This document shows, piece by piece, positions 1 through 11,079 of a DNA stretch of 64,000 bases. Positions within the stretch are counted from its first letter, which is position 1. Each line of letters starts with the position of its first letter. Source of the DNA: Cubamyces lactineus (lineage: Eukaryota > Basidiomycota > Agaricomycetes > Polyporales > Polyporaceae); NCBI GenBank assembly GCA_022376465.1, contig JACDTU010000023.1:124001-188000 (forward strand), written 5' to 3'. The position numbers were made by a program, and so were the translations under genes. Under the pieces are notes generated by a model, which worked only from the letters and a program-made list of their open reading frames with translations, had not been told where the DNA came from and searched no databases.

Positions 1-177
1 GCAGCGTTCAAGTTCAACGTCGTCGGAGCTCCTGCTGGTGGTCTCGGCATCTCCGTCACCTGCGGGCTAGACGCTGTAGATGAGGAGTTTGCGGAGAAAT
101 GCATCGACGCTTTCGCTGAAGGGTTGAAGGCGCTGGCTGCCTACAAGGAAGAGGCAATCATGACCTCCGCTCTCTAG
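1..177 (+). CDS. C-terminal end of an acyltransferase/condensation-like protein (5' end outside window)
   Basis: The first frame is open from base 1 and gives 58 residues before TAG at 175-177, directly followed by a second TAG. The peptide contains NVVGAPAGGLGISV and then an acidic/amphipathic helix ending in LKALAAYKEEAIM. A hydrophobic beta-strand with a GG turn followed by a last helix resembles the C-terminus of fungal condensation-domain or alcohol-acetyltransferase-like proteins. That assignment rests on recall of the family pattern only; no catalytic HxxxD motif lies inside the window. Codon use is GC-rich and gene-like, unlike the following 700 bases. Confidence 0.45.
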   Translation, partial: AAFKFNVVGAPAGGLGISVTCGLDAVDEEFAEKCIDAFAEGLKALAAYKEEAIMTSAL

Positions 178-941
178 TAGGTTATCAAGTGCTGTGATTC
201 CTTTGGCTTCACTATATACTTGGTGGACTTCATTACATGTGTTAGTGTCAGTCTTATCAGTATATCCACCATAATACCGTATGTTGTGAAGGGATTTTCA
301 TGCGCCACCGTTGCCATACGTGCTGTAGATCTGAAGTTCACGATTGCACTGCCATAAGTATCTGAGACATGCACAGTGCGTGTACATCGCTCAATTCGAT
401 TCTTCAGCTTCGGCGAGTACTGGAGCTCTGGCAGCATCTGGCGTCTGCATTGTGGATGCTCGACTTCGAAGTTTGGCCAGAACTGGTACGAACCAAGGGC
501 TGCGCTATGATACTCATACAGGAGCTTCTACGGGATTTGCAGCGTAAACTCGGGCGCGGCGTCATGAGGCCTAACTCCTTGGACCTTGGCAGCAGCGCTC
601 ACTCTTCTCACCGTATTGTGTCGTCTTCCATCAGCAGGTCAACTGGTCGGACCTCTTCGCTGGACTGCTACAAGCTGTGCGCCGTGCGACCATCGATGAA
701 AGGGCTCGATATTCTGTGGATCTAGCCTAGGTTTGGCATCACCTGGACTCACTGAACGCAGCGCGAATGCAGCATGGAGAGGCCTTGCGACGGAGCGCCC
801 GTTGGAACAAACAGCCTACAACACGCAACACCCAACCATAGCGCGCCTCGTGCTGCACCTCAGCCTTACTTGTCTCTCCGACTCATCCTCCTCACCTCGT
901 TTTTGTCGTTCTTTTGTGATCGTCGTCTTCGTTCGCCCAGC
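178..941. other. Intergenic region and promoter of the next gene
   Basis: No convincing gene. Short open frames here have no recognisable motif and do not match gene-like codon use. The last 100 bases before the ATG at 942 are rich in C and T on the plus strand (about 860-930), a common feature of fungal promoters and leaders. Confidence 0.5.
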
Positions 942-2169
942 ATGGCTCCCAAGAGCCAGAAATCCGACCGCATCGATAAGGCCGACCCCAGACAACCCCA
1001 TATCATCCTCCACACACTCCCTTCCTTCTCCTTCTCTACCCCCACCGAGTCCGTCAACGTCCACTTCTCCTTACGCGCTACACGAACCCCGCAAGACAAG
1101 CTACGACTGATGGCGACCCCCTGTATGTCCCTATGCTCGAGTCATTGGCTTACCAGGTGCTAAGTGGTGTTTCGTAGATCCAGAGAGCACCACCACCCGC
1201 CGCACATTCGGGGACAGCTCATCCACGTCCTCTGTTGGCGACCACATCAGCGCCGATCGTGTATCTCTCACTTCAGAGCTGTCTGTTCCGGAGTCGATCG
1301 TCAGACGTATCGATGCCCTGGAGAGATCCTCTCGGGAACACAGTACGAAGCTCGATGCGACGAACCGTAAGCTCGATGCGACGAACCGTGAGCTCGACTC
1401 GACGAACCGTGAGCTCAAGGAGCTCAAGCAGCAAGTGCAGAAGAACGATGATCATCTCCAGCGGTTGGACAACACCGTTCAGAACCTCTGCGGCACTGTG
1501 GGCGAGCTCAAGATCAACGTATCTGATTTGGACAAGAAGATGTCTGAAATGAGCAAGAAGATGGATGAGGTGCTCGCATATCTGACCATGACCGGCCAGA
1601 GGCCCAACGTGAATGTACCCTCCCTCGCCGCGCCCACTCCCCCAGACAACTCCTCTGGTATGAACGCTACTACTTCTCCCCCCACCGCCCACCTCAACCC
1701 CCTCATCACCATCTCCCCTCCCCCAGCTAGCCCAGCTGGCCCAGCTAGTCCGAGCAGCCCGAGCAGCCCCGCCGCTCTCACCCCTGGGCAACCATTCCCC
1801 TACACACACGCGACCGCCTCTGCTCCCGACATCTCCGAGCATACACGCTTCAGGCCCCAAAACTATGGGGGCCGCGCCCTGCAGGCCAAGAGCGGCTTTA
1901 CCTGGCTAGCGGGTGGGATTTCGCAGATGCACCGGGAACTCCGTCAATTTGTTAATACTCCTCTCAACGTCCCAGGCAGGGGCAAGGGGAAGGCAAAGGG
2001 GAAGGCAAAGGAGGAGACCGAATCGGCTCCTTCCGTCGCTGGCAGTGCCACGACCGCCGCACCTCAGGCCGAGCAGCCTGTCGCAGGCCCGTCGACCGCG
2101 CCCTCTACGCTGAGGCACGTCGGCCAGCCGATTATCGACCCGTCCACCCTGAACGAAACGATGCTCTGA
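942..2169 (+). CDS. Hypothetical two-exon coiled-coil protein with Pro/Ser-rich tail
   Basis: Exon 1 is 942-1122 (ATG after GCCCAGC). The intron is 1123-1177, starting GTATGT and ending CGTAG. Exon 2 is 1178-2169, TGA-terminated. The two exons sum to 1173 nt, giving 390 residues in one frame, which supports the splice model. The N-terminus is basic (MAPKSQKSDR). Residues about 100-210 form a long coiled coil that opens with three tandem copies of a seven-residue repeat (KLDATNR / ELDSTNR) and continues with heptads such as VSDLDKKMSEMSKKMDEVL. The C-terminal half is a Pro/Ser/Ala-rich linker and a GKGKGKAKGKAK basic stretch. No enzymatic domain was recognised. It may be a structural or nuclear protein; function unknown. 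Confidence 0.7.
1348..1410 (+). repeat. Three tandem 21-bp coding repeats in the coiled coil
   Basis: Three in-frame units of 21 bp start at 1348, 1369 and 1390. Units 1 and 2 differ at one base; unit 3 has three more changes. Each adds exactly one seven-residue turn (heptad) to the coiled coil. Confidence 0.85.
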
Positions 2170-2738
2170 ATGGTACGAACGGTTGCGTCGGAAGGAGAGT
2201 CGTCCGCGCGCGACTCCACTTCCGCCGTGTTGTCGAAGTTGTCCTACTGTCTGACGGTGAGTGCGCGCTAGCGACCTGGCGTGTACTCCGCGACTCAGCT
2301 ACTCCTCTCGCTCCCGCTCTTGTGTTGTCGATCTCATCGCTCCCCCGTTGTATATACCACCCTCTCTGAAACTGTGCTCCTCTGGCGGACCTTTGCTCGT
2401 CGCATATGCTCTCGTTCACTTGCATGCTCTCCGTTATAATTCATCTCCTTGACCCTTGCTATTACAAACTATACCTGCCGTTCGTCGTGTAACATCCATC
2501 AATACCAGTTATTCTGACATATCGTGTTACGTGCGTTCACTTTGTGGGTGGTAGAATGATGGGTAACAAAAAGCTCCGTCTATGCTCGCACGCTTGACCG
2601 ACGACTACAGTGGTGTATGCGTCACGTATAGACCTCTTTGACCTGGAGGATGTGAGCAAGAGCAGGACGTGCATCTCCTCGCTGAGCGGCAGAAATCTTG
2701 AGCGTTGCAGAGACGTGACCAAGATAAGAGTATTATTT
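2170..2738. other. Intergenic region between convergent genes
   Basis: Lies between the 3' ends of the coiled-coil gene (plus) and the CFA20-domain fragment (minus). No gene, tRNA or transposon feature was recognised. Confidence 0.5.
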
Positions 2739-3528
2739 TCATTCGGCTGCGTACAGCTGGAACTCCCAAGGCAGACGTTGTTGCGGACCTCCTTCGCTGA
2801 ACCAAACCCTACGCAAGCGGCACGTCGCGTACACCTTCACGTACGAGACGTGCGAGTACGTCCCACTTGGTACTTGCGTCGTACGATACTGGTACTGACC
2901 AGGTCCCGCTGGCGAGGAAACCTCCTCTTCGTCGTTGCGGGTGAGGGCAGCGGATGAGAAGTGTGGCAGGAGCGATGGGAGGTGAATTGCGATCGTGCAC
3001 CACGACGTGAGTGGACGCGACGACGGCGGAGGAAATGAGAGGGGTAGGAGTAACATGGGGCTGCGTCCGAGCTTCAATCTCGGTTCTTTCTCGATAATGA
3101 AGCATGTAAGGGCAGGTGTGTGACAGAGGATATAGGAAGGATCAGATCCTGTATTAGCGAATACACGTACCAGACTCCGAGGCATGGAGAGCAGACCCGG
3201 TCAAAGAGGCCACATTCACATCGACAATTCACCAGTTGATCACACTCATTGCACGTCGCAGCATATACAGAGATTGTGGGAAATTCATAACGTGACCATT
3301 GCGGATGGCGGGCACTATTTTCTACGACGCGCACGAATCCACACTCTGTGCGAGATCGACATACCTGGAACGTAGCGCAGCGTACAATCCCTTCGCGACC
3401 GGACTGGTCTACCAGGCCGACCTCGAACGCCCATTCGCGGTGCAAGTTCCGCACTTGAAGGTGCATCCACGGATGCTTGAGGCCCAGATGTTCCGGCGCA
3501 CAATGGGACTGAGTTGCTGAGCTCGGAC
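2739..3528 (-). pseudogene. CFA20 (DUF667) domain protein, C-terminal part only, truncated by TE1
   Basis: Two exons read on the minus strand. 3528-3365 follows an acceptor ending CCCGCAG and ends at a GTATGT donor. 3089-2739 starts after CGAG and ends in TGA; the intron between is 275 bp. Exon A encodes LGLKHPWMHLQVRNLHREWA then FEVGLVDQSGREGIVRCATFQ-type sequence. Exon B encodes KEPRLKLGRSPMLLLPLSFP and, near the end, YSHVSYVKVYATCRLRRVWF followed by WEFQLY. These match the CFAP20 pattern (LGIKLPF..IIKNL...FEV.V.D; VQIHANCRIRRVYF; EFKLY) closely enough for a firm family call. CFAP20 is a ciliary/spliceosome-linked protein; fungi without flagella keep divergent members. Roughly the first half of the domain is missing, because the TE1 LTR begins just upstream of exon A. 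A Cys-rich open frame inside the intron is probably noncoding. Confidence 0.7.
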
Positions 3529-3544
3529 CTGCGGGAGGGCACCG

Positions 3545-3796
3545 GATATATGATACGGTGAGGGGTCAAGACCGGATGCGATCCGAGTTCACCGGGTAAA
3601 ACGTACCAAGTGAAGACTGAGGGTCGCTCCTCAACTCCACTGGGCTTATATATTGCCAGCCAACCTATTACAAATACAACTAAAAGGTCCGTAGAGGCTG
3701 AGTGAGCAACCTGTGCTACCTGAGTAAACGAAGAGGGTGATGCATAAGCGAAGAATGGGAGGGTGAGTAAGCGGCTAATGCATGTGATTCGTAACA
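3545..3796 (-). repeat. TE1 3' LTR (outer boundary uncertain)
   Basis: Starts TGTTACGAATC at 3796 immediately after the polypurine tract. It contains a TATA box (ATATATAAG, minus strand, near 3647-3655), followed by GCGACCCTCAGTCTTCACTTGG at the expected RNA start. The wording around the predicted RNA start is similar to TE2/TE4 LTRs, suggesting a related family. Confidence 0.6.
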
Positions 3797-6700
3797 TTAC
3801 CCCCCTCTCTAGCATCGAGTCCTCGCGATGCATAGTAAGCTAAGTAGCGTTGAACGGGAGTAGGGTTTTCCTTCCAAGACGTCCAAACACGGTCCCAATA
3901 GTCCCAAGAGTCAGCGTCATAGGCATCTCCATATTCGTTTCGTAGTGATCGTGCTTGTTGTGCTAGGGGTGGAATGAGGATGGTAGGTACTCGTGCAGCG
4001 GTGGGGTTGTTTCTATGGAATGTATCGATAAGAGGTTTGTATGTGGGTAGTAGGGATGCGCGCTTTTTCCAGGTGTTCTCAGATCGGGGAAGATTCTGCC
4101 ATTTAACCAAATACTGTAGTCCGCCACGCACGACCTTGGAGTCGAGTATTTCTTCTGGTTCCTTTTCCTTGTCCAAAAGTTCCGGTACTACTACTGCAGG
4201 TCGTTTCTGGTTTGGGAATGTTGGGGCGTTGGCAGGGGATAATTGTACTTCGTTAAACACTGGGTGTATTGCCTTCCACTTCCGAGGAAGCTTCAGTTGA
4301 TAGGCGGCGGCTCCGATCTTCTTCTCGACCTGGAAAGGCCCATAACGCTTATCTTCAAACTTTTTGGTAGGGCGATCAGTTCGAAGGTGTGTGGCGTCAA
4401 TGTAAACCCAATCTCCGATCTGATAGTTCCGGGATTCTCGCTTGTGTTGGTCGTACTTCCGTTTCATGGCATCTTTGGCCTTGATTAGCGCCTCTGATGC
4501 TCTTTGTTGAATCGCCTTCATTCGCGATGCGAACTGCTCGGCCAACTCGTTTGGAACAGAAGTTTTGACCTCTACACCAGTGTACGGGTGATGTCCATGC
4601 GTCATGAAGAAAGGGGAATATCCTGTCGCAGAATGCACTCGGTTCCGGTATGTGAACGCTGCCAGTGGTAACCAATTGGGCCAGTCATCTTGTCAATGAT
4701 TGGTGAATATGCGCAGGTAGGTTTCTATTTTCTGGTTCATACGTTCTGTCTGCCCGTCTGTCTGAGGATGATAGGCAGTGCTAGGATTGCCTTTGATCCC
4801 CAGTTTCCGGTATAGATCTCTGATGAACAATGAAATGAAGATCGATCCCCGATCGGACCAGATCTTTTCAGGAAGTCCGTGCATGGTGACAACGTGTGTG
4901 AATAGTAAATTAGCCCATCCTTCTGATGACAGTTCGTCCGTGCAGGGAATCGCAATGTAGTCCTTAGACTTCATGTCTACGATGACCAGAATGGCATTGT
5001 ACCCTAAGGCTGGTGGCAGGTGCGTGATCATGTCCACCGATATGTACTGCCAGTTCCGGTCCGGTCCGGGGTTTGGATTTAGCGGTGCTGCTCGTTTCTG
5101 CCGGTCTATCTTCGTCGTCTGACACACATGACAGCCTTTGATGTACTTTCGCACGTCTTTTCTGATTGAAGGCCACCAATAAGATCTCATGATCAGATCT
5201 TGTGTCTTTGCTGCGCCGGGATGTCCGGCTGCAACTGAGTCGTGATGTGACGAAATGATCCAGCCACGAAGCGCAAAATTGTTTGGCACTACTAGCTTCC
5301 CCCGTCTGTAGACTAGACCGTCCTCGGTCTGTGAGAACAGTCCATCCTTTCCCAAACTTTCCATCACTGATCTGTCCATAAAGTCCAATAGTTTGACACA
5401 GTCCTCCCGGATTCGCGTGGTACCGTCGACAGAGATAACAGCAAACAAGTGCGGTTTCAGCATGACTACATCATCATTGTGTGAGTCATCCCCTGTGTGG
5501 TTGGAGTGTCTCGATAATGCATCTGGCTTTGTCATGCTTTTCCCAGGTTTGTGGATGAGCTTGAAATCATAATTGGCAAGCTCCAATACCCAACGTGCCT
5601 GCCTGTGATTGAGCCGCTGAGGTTTACGGAAGTATTCGAGATTCTTGTGATCGGTATGAATCTCAAACTGATGCCGTGCACCCACAAGGAAATGTCGCCA
5701 TTCATCCAGTGCTACCATAACTGCCAACATCTCTCGATCGTAGATCTCATAGTTCCTTTCTGCGGGAGATAACGATTTAGAAAGGAATGCCACTGGTCTC
5801 CAGACACCATCCTGCTTCTGTGATAACTCTGCTCCAATTGCGAATTTGGACGCGTCACATTCAACTTTGAAGGGATTATCATCATTTGGTATGGCTAACA
5901 CTGGTGATGATGTGATGGTGCGTTTGATCCCTTCAAAAGCTTCTTGTTCTTCGTCCCCCCATTTCCAGTCGACTAGCCCAGTCAACCGGTTTAAGGGTGT
6001 CGCGATTTTTGCAAAGTCCTTGATAAAGCGTCTGTAGAAGTTCGCGAAGCCGAGAAATGCCTGTAGTTCTTTTTTGCACGTGGGTACCGGCCACTCGGTT
6101 ACTCCGGCTACCTTCGTGGGGTCCATGCGAACCTTGCCAGGAGAGATGATAAACCCGAGGTATTCGGTTTCCTGTGTTTCAAACTCGCACTTCTCTGGTT
6201 TGCAGGTCAACCGATGCTTTCGCAGCACGGCTAACACTTTGCGAACTATCTTTCGGTGCTCCTCCAATGTTTCCATGAAAATAATGATATCGTCCAGGTA
6301 AATGACTACCTTCCCGGATAAGACTAGGTCCCGGAATATGGCGTCCATCATCATTTGAAACGTTGAGGGGGAGTTCGTGAGTCCGAAGAACATGACTAGT
6401 GGTTCGTACAGTCCACGGTTCATAATGAATGCAGCTAGCTCCTCGTCTCCTTCCTTCATGCGGATATTGTTATATCCCCATCTAATGTCGAGCTTTGTGA
6501 AGTGTTTCGCCTTCTTGAGACGGTCGATAAGCTCTGACATCAGGGGTAAGGGATACTTGTTCTTTTTCATCATGTCGTTTAGCTTACGGTAGTCCTGGAC
6601 CAGCCGTAGCTTCCTGTCCTTTTTCTTGATGAAGAAGAATGGGGCTCCCCATGGGGATTTAGAAGGACGAATCCTCCCCGTACAAAGGTTTTCTTCGAGA

Positions 6701-6873
6701 AACACATCCAGTGCTTCCTGCTCGCTCAACGTCATTGGGTAGATCTTTCCGCAATAAGGCTTTGCGTTCGGTAATAGCTCAATAGCATGATCCCAGGGTC
6801 GATGTTCCGGTAATGTGGAGAACGTCGCTTCGTCAAAGACATCGCGGAAATCTCGATAATGTGCTGGTACTGT
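3775..6873 (-). pseudogene. TE1 pol: reverse transcriptase, RNase H, integrase, chromodomain (one stop)
   Basis: The frame opens at the TE2 junction with YRDFRDVFDEATFSTLPEHR, the usual linker before the gypsy RT. RT shows FFFIKKKDRKLRLVQDYRKL and the catalytic YLDD (VVIYLDDIIIF). RNase H follows with ECDASKFAIGAEL and HTDHKNLEYF. Integrase has the HHCC zinc finger (HHDSVAAGHPG...CHVCQ) and the DDE residues in VDMITH, WSDRGS and TDGQTERMNQ. A C-terminal chromodomain reads ILDSKVVRGGLQYLVKWQNL then SENTW. A single TGA at 4693-4695 (minus strand) interrupts the integrase between FTNH and QDDWPNW; the rest is in the same frame. CGA to TGA is the likely change. Protease and gag are lost. Confidence 0.9.
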
Positions 6874-6874
6874 G

Positions 6875-7405
6875 TGTTACGAATGTATGATAGGCTGTTT
6901 ACGAACATTACGATTAGTTATGGACTTGTGCTACGTTCTCTGTACGATACAGATATGGCAAGCTCTAGGATTGTAGCTACGGTTCTTTAGGACAGGAACG
7001 TTCTCGTCTCAGCTAGGACTTTCTAGCACTTACTCTATACTTACCATATAGGGGTGCACAGTCGCTTCTGCGCAGCCGCCTGCAGTGCACAGCAGCACTG
7101 CCACAGTGGTACTAGGTTCATCTAGCGCTGACTATGACTTATCAGAAAGTCCTTGAATACACTAGAACATTCCTCTCTTTGGTTTCTGAACATGTATATA
7201 AGAGGCGATGCCATAGAGCGACCCTCAGCTTTCAGTCTCTTCGCGAATTACGAACTCGGATTGCTCGTTAACTCGCTTTCAACTGAACAAGTTACTACGC
7301 GCTTATCTTCGAAAAGCTAGGGCTAGTAATTGAATAGAAACAAGCTCTCTATTCATTGACGTCTTAAGGCTTGATAGTTTAAGAGTCACGCTCGAAAGCG
7401 TAACA
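6875..7405 (+). repeat. TE2 5' LTR (531 bp)
   Basis: Begins TGTTACGAATGTATG and ends GAAAGCGTAACA, so it has TGTTAC...GTAACA ends. TATA box TATATAAG near 7194-7201. The motif AGCTTTCAGTCT (7227-7238) lies about 30 bp after the TATA box, at the expected RNA 5' end. It is perfectly complementary to AGACTGAAAGCT at 7408-7419 just past the LTR. Confidence 0.9.
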
Positions 7406-7407
7406 TT

Positions 7408-7419
7408 AGACTGAAAGCT
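7408..7419 (+). promoter_or_regulatory. Putative self-priming primer-binding site of TE2
   Basis: AGACTGAAAGCT lies 2 nt after the LTR. It is not a tRNA 3'-end complement (no TGG start) but pairs over all 12 bases with the predicted RNA 5' end at 7227-7238. This is the arrangement known from Tf1/sushi elements that prime on their own RNA. Confidence 0.7.
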
Positions 7420-7450
7420 TTACCCCTCCACTTATTAAAGTGCAGAGGTG

Positions 7451-8305
7451 ACGTTGGAAGACATCGAATATTGGACGCGGAAAATATCTTCTTTGCTCGA
7501 ACGCATAAGAAGACGGATAGTCAAGACGGCGGGAACAATATATCCCCTCTCTCGACCATCAACTAGGGTACTAGACGAAAGGAATAAAAGACTACCGACT
7601 CTACCACCACTCGAAATCCCGGAGAGTATTATTGCTCTTCCACATCCGCCAAGAGGATCCCCATTCCCCTTGGAGAGAGGTTTTAGGTCGGTTATTCCTG
7701 TCGCAGAGAGTACTAGTACGATCTCGTCGAGTTACGACACTCGAGAATCGGACGAAGAACCCGCGTATCAAAGAACAGACAAGTGGAGAGAATATAGGAA
7801 TTCTCTGGCCATTCAATCGGAATTTGAGGTAGCGAAAGGCGTACCCATTCCAGGAAGGGCGAGTCCAGGGACGGATAGCTCTTATCAATCGACTCCAGGA
7901 ACAAGTGTTGAAGAAACATCCTCAACAGAAGGAGTATTCTATCGAAGGACACAAGTTCCGGTGCACGCGATTGACACACTTCAGGTGATTGCAAACAATC
8001 TCAAAGTGTTGGGACAGGAAGACTTCATGGGAAGATATCACGAGGCTCTCGAACGGGCACATCGATACATTTCTCAAGTTATCCAGACGCTTGAATTAAT
8101 CCCAAGAGAAGTTGCTACACCTCCAAAGAGGGTACATAACTTTGCGGACTTTCTTCAAGATCAGATTGATTACCTGCGAGCAAAGGCAATCAATCCAGAG
8201 AATTACGTGGATATAGACCTCAAATATAATCTAGGGAAACTGCGTAGTTGCCTCAGAGCTAGGGAACTACATCAAGCTTTCCTTCGAGAAGTACAACGTG
8301 TATGA
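7451..8305 (+). CDS. TE2 ORF1: conserved AUG-less ORF upstream of gag
   Basis: About 285 codons, open from a stop near 7436. The first shared near-cognate codon with TE4 is ACG at 7451, used here as a nominal start; the real start is unknown. The only in-frame ATG is internal (8026), where TE5 and TE4 have ACG. The protein is Pro/Ser-rich in its first half (LPTLPPLEIPESIIALPHPP, RASPGTDSSYQSTPGTS). The second half is helical (HAIDTLQVIANNLKVLG, DQIDYLRAKAINPENY) and ends RARELHQAFLREVQRV. It overlaps the gag ATG as ATGA. No known domain. About 70% identity to TE4 ORF1 without gaps argues that it is translated. Confidence 0.65.
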   Translation, partial: TLEDIEYWTRKISSLLERIRRRIVKTAGTIYPLSRPSTRVLDERNKRLPTLPPLEIPESIIALPHPPRGSPFPLERGFRSVIPVAESTSTISSSYDTRESDEEPAYQRTDKWREYRNSLAIQSEFEVAKGVPIPGRASPGTDSSYQSTPGTSVEETSSTEGVFYRRTQVPVHAIDTLQVIANNLKVLGQEDFMGRYHEALERAHRYISQVIQTLELIPREVATPPKRVHNFADFLQDQIDYLRAKAINPENYVDIDLKYNLGKLRSCLRARELHQAFLREVQRV

Positions 8306-10131
8306 GTTCATCCGAAACATACAGTTGTTCACGTCTATATCATCTCTACGACTCCGACAAAGTTCGGGACGTTTACTATCGGGAATCAGTAGAGAAGTGG
8401 TCTAATTGCACACACGCACAGTGCCCACTTCGATACAATACCAAGGAGGTCCCAAACATCGCACACTCCCCGGCTCTTATTAAAACCAAGGTCTCTCAGG
8501 AGAAGGAAATTAAGAAGAGTCACGGACAACAACCCGCTCTAGTAAAGAATCCTCTACCAGCAGGAAGTACTAGTCGGATTATTAGTCCAAGAGTAGTGTC
8601 AGGATTGTTTCCGACTTCAAGAGTAGGAACCCCGAGACTACAAGAGTCTGAATCACCCAGGGAACTCGATCCACCTTTACAAGAGAAAGGGCAAGAGATT
8701 GAACCGCCTGAGAAGAAGGATTCGGACTTTGAAGAAGACAATTTTCAGACGACGGTCGAAGTACCTCATCTGGAGGAAGAAGAAACTATTCGAACAAAGG
8801 TCGAAGTACCTGAACCGAAGGCAGAAGAAGAATCAAGTCGTAGTACGACCCCAGAATTTATACGAAAGTCAGTACCATCGTATATGTCTGGAACAATTAC
8901 GGCGACAGGGGAATCCATTTCTGGAGCCCATAGATATGCCTTCACTCCGAGGACTACTTTCGGAGGAGGGACATTTGGGTCTTCATCCAGTGGACCGGCC
9001 CCAAGGGTGACATCATTCTTTGGAGGAATGGTTAATCCTTCCGGAGGCGGAGGAGGAGGCGGACCCAGTAGGCCTGGAGGTAGACCCGACCCTGAACCTT
9101 CAGATGGAGGAGGACCACAAAGTCCTTATCCACCAGGAGGAGGACCACCGGGACAAGGTCCAGACCCTGATCCGCCTGGACAACCAGGAAATCCCCAAGG
9201 AAATAATATGCCGCAGGAACAGAGACAAGGAAAAGGCAAGATCAAGGACCCAGAGGTCTTTACTGGAGACCGGAACAAAACTAGGTCCTTCCTCAATCAA
9301 TTGTTCCTTCTGTTCACGGCAAGACCCCACGACTTCGTCAATGACTACACGAAGGTGGCGACGGCCTTATCCTTCATGGAAGGGGATAATATCAACTACT
9401 GGAAGGATATTACTATCCAGCGAGCTGAAGAAGAAATTAGGCCAGGAGAGTTCTGAGGATTCGACTCTTGGGCGGTCTTCAAGAGAAATTTCCTGCTCGC
9501 TTTCGCTCCAGTGGATGAGGTCGACGACTCTATGGTCAATCTCACAACGATTCAACTCAAAGACTACTCTTCAGTCGATGAGTTCAATGCGCGATTTATG
9601 GATCTGGCCCTCAAAGGAAATATTCTGGACTCGGCAGCGCAACTCGCTCTCTACAGAAATGTGCTTCCAGAATATTTGTTGAGGAAGATTTCCATGTCAT
9701 ATCCTCCACCAACGAACATCGAGGAATGGATGACTCGAGCAAAGGAGATCGACCATAGCTACCATCTTACGGAGAAAATTTTGGCCAATCGCAAAGGAAG
9801 AAAGGCTAAAACTTCGAAGACAAAGAAGAATGTCAAGACGGTTAATGTTGAGGACGATTCACTCGACATTAACAAACTCTCTGTCAAGGAAAGACAGGAG
9901 TTGCAGGACAAGGGATTGTGTTTCCGGTGCAGGAAGCCGGGACATATTTCTAGGGACTGTCCTTCCAAACCCAAGAAACCTGGTAAACCTGTTAGTCGGA
10001 AGGTACGACAGGTTACAGAGGAGGATTTGGAGGACGAGACTGAGGAAGTCTCAGACGAAGAAAGTGACGATGAAGAGGACAATATTTCTATTAACGCACT
10101 CAGAGCTACAGATTTCGAGACAGGTTTTTAG
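8302..10131 (+). pseudogene. TE2 gag (one stop codon)
   Basis: Starts at ATG 8302 overlapping the ORF1 stop. Order: N-terminal conserved block (SRLYHLYDSDKVRDVYYRES with paired CTHAQCPLRY), acidic Glu/Pro repeats, a Gly/Pro-rich linker (about residues 240-310), a capsid region with KIKDPEVFTGDRNKTRSFLN and ALSFMEGDNINYW, then a CCHC knuckle CFRCRKPGHISRDC. TGA at 9454-9456 interrupts it where TE5 has CGA, so it is a CpG transition. The frame continues to TAG at 10131. The slippery site is degraded to AGGTTTT (TE4 and TE5 have GGGTTTT). Confidence 0.85.
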
Positions 10132-11079
10132 GCAGGCAAGCAGACTCGACGCCTGACTTGCCAAAGGAACTGCATGTAACTATTGTAACAAATACGGAGC
10201 GGAGACGAAGTGCTCTGCTTATACCCGGTTACATGCAAGTTCAGGACAAAGCCGTCGAAATCAAAGGGCTCATCGACACGGGCGCGGACGCAGTCATCGT
10301 CAACAGAAAGATTGTAGACAAGTACAATCTTCCGACAGTCAGACTACCAAAGACTCTGACTTTTCGGAACGCGGACGATAGCGTCAATAGTATGGGAACT
10401 ATTACCCATCGGGTGGAAGGAACTTTCAATCTCCAAGGAAAGAAACTTCCAACCAATTGGTATGTTGCCGACATTGGACGGGACGATGTCCTATTCGGCA
10501 TGCCATGGATTCGCAGATATAATCCTAATATTGACTGGGAAAGTGGCCGAGTCACTTTCAAGCCGGATATTATCAAGAAGGAACAGCGAATTCATAAATA
10601 CCAATGCAAACACGACCCACCCGAGGGAATGCTATGGAATTTCCCAGTCAAGCCTCTAAATCAAGATTTGGTCGTCTCATTTGTGCGTGCTCTGCCAGAT
10701 GAGGACGATGAAGACCCAGACTCCGAAAGACTTACGTTCAATCCTTCGAGAACCATTGAACAATGGTATCGCAAGAAGAAAATTCGAAAGATTAATAAGT
10801 CCACGGAGATCGCTATAGCAGCGAAGAAGGACCAGAAGGAAAAGACCTTGGACGAAATCCTGCCGGATTTTGTAAAGGACTATCAACAGGTCTTTGAGAA
10901 GAAGGCAGCAAGTAGATTTCCACCCTCGAGACCATGGGACCATGCAATCGAATTCAAGAAGGACTTTGATTATAACACCAAAGGTTCATGGAGGAAGATC
11001 TACCCGTTGACTTACACGGAATGTGAAGAACTCGACAAGTTCATTGCGGAAAATCTCGAGAGAGGATACATTCAAAAAT
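10128..11079 (+). pseudogene. TE2 pol, protease and start of RT only
   Basis: Entered by -1 frameshift from gag. The aspartic protease motif LIDTGADAVIV is followed by the linker FPPSRPWDHAIEFKKDF and the start of RT (YPLTYTECEELDKFIAENLE). The frame is cut after GYIQK at 11079 by the TGTTACGCTCC end of the TE3 LTR; no complete RT. Confidence 0.9.

Larger units (their letters stand above)
3545..6874 (-). mobile_element. TE1: Ty3/gypsy chromovirus, 5' truncated, minus strand
   Basis: Contains most of pol (protease lost), a polypurine tract (AGAGGGGGGTAA) and the start of a 3' LTR (TGTTACGAATCACATG at 3796 going down). The 5' part of the element is cut at 6874, exactly where the LTR of TE2 starts. 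The LTR's far end cannot be fixed because no second copy is present; 3545 is a guess placed just before the CFA20 exon. Confidence 0.8.
6875..11079 (+). mobile_element. TE2: Ty3/gypsy chromovirus, 3' truncated (same family as TE4/TE5)
   Basis: Starts with a full 5' LTR inserted in TE1 pol. It has a self-priming site, ORF1, gag and the first part of pol, and stops at 11079 where the LTR of TE3 begins inside pol. The missing 3' half is not found beyond TE3. The sequence is almost identical to TE5 (37857-42060) and clearly diverged from TE4. Confidence 0.9.

Noticed and set aside
344..725. 118-aa plus-strand open frame as a gene
   Set aside because: No motif, overlapping alternatives in other frames, no splice or promoter support.
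1273..1860. 195-aa minus-strand open frame
   Set aside because: Shadow of the coiled-coil gene; caused by its GC-rich repetitive codons.
3074..3466. Cys-rich minus-strand open frame (CNEC...CRCEC...CSPC) as a zinc-finger gene
   Set aside because: Its first part is exon A of the CFA20 fragment; the Cys-rich part lies after a good GTATGT donor, inside the intron.
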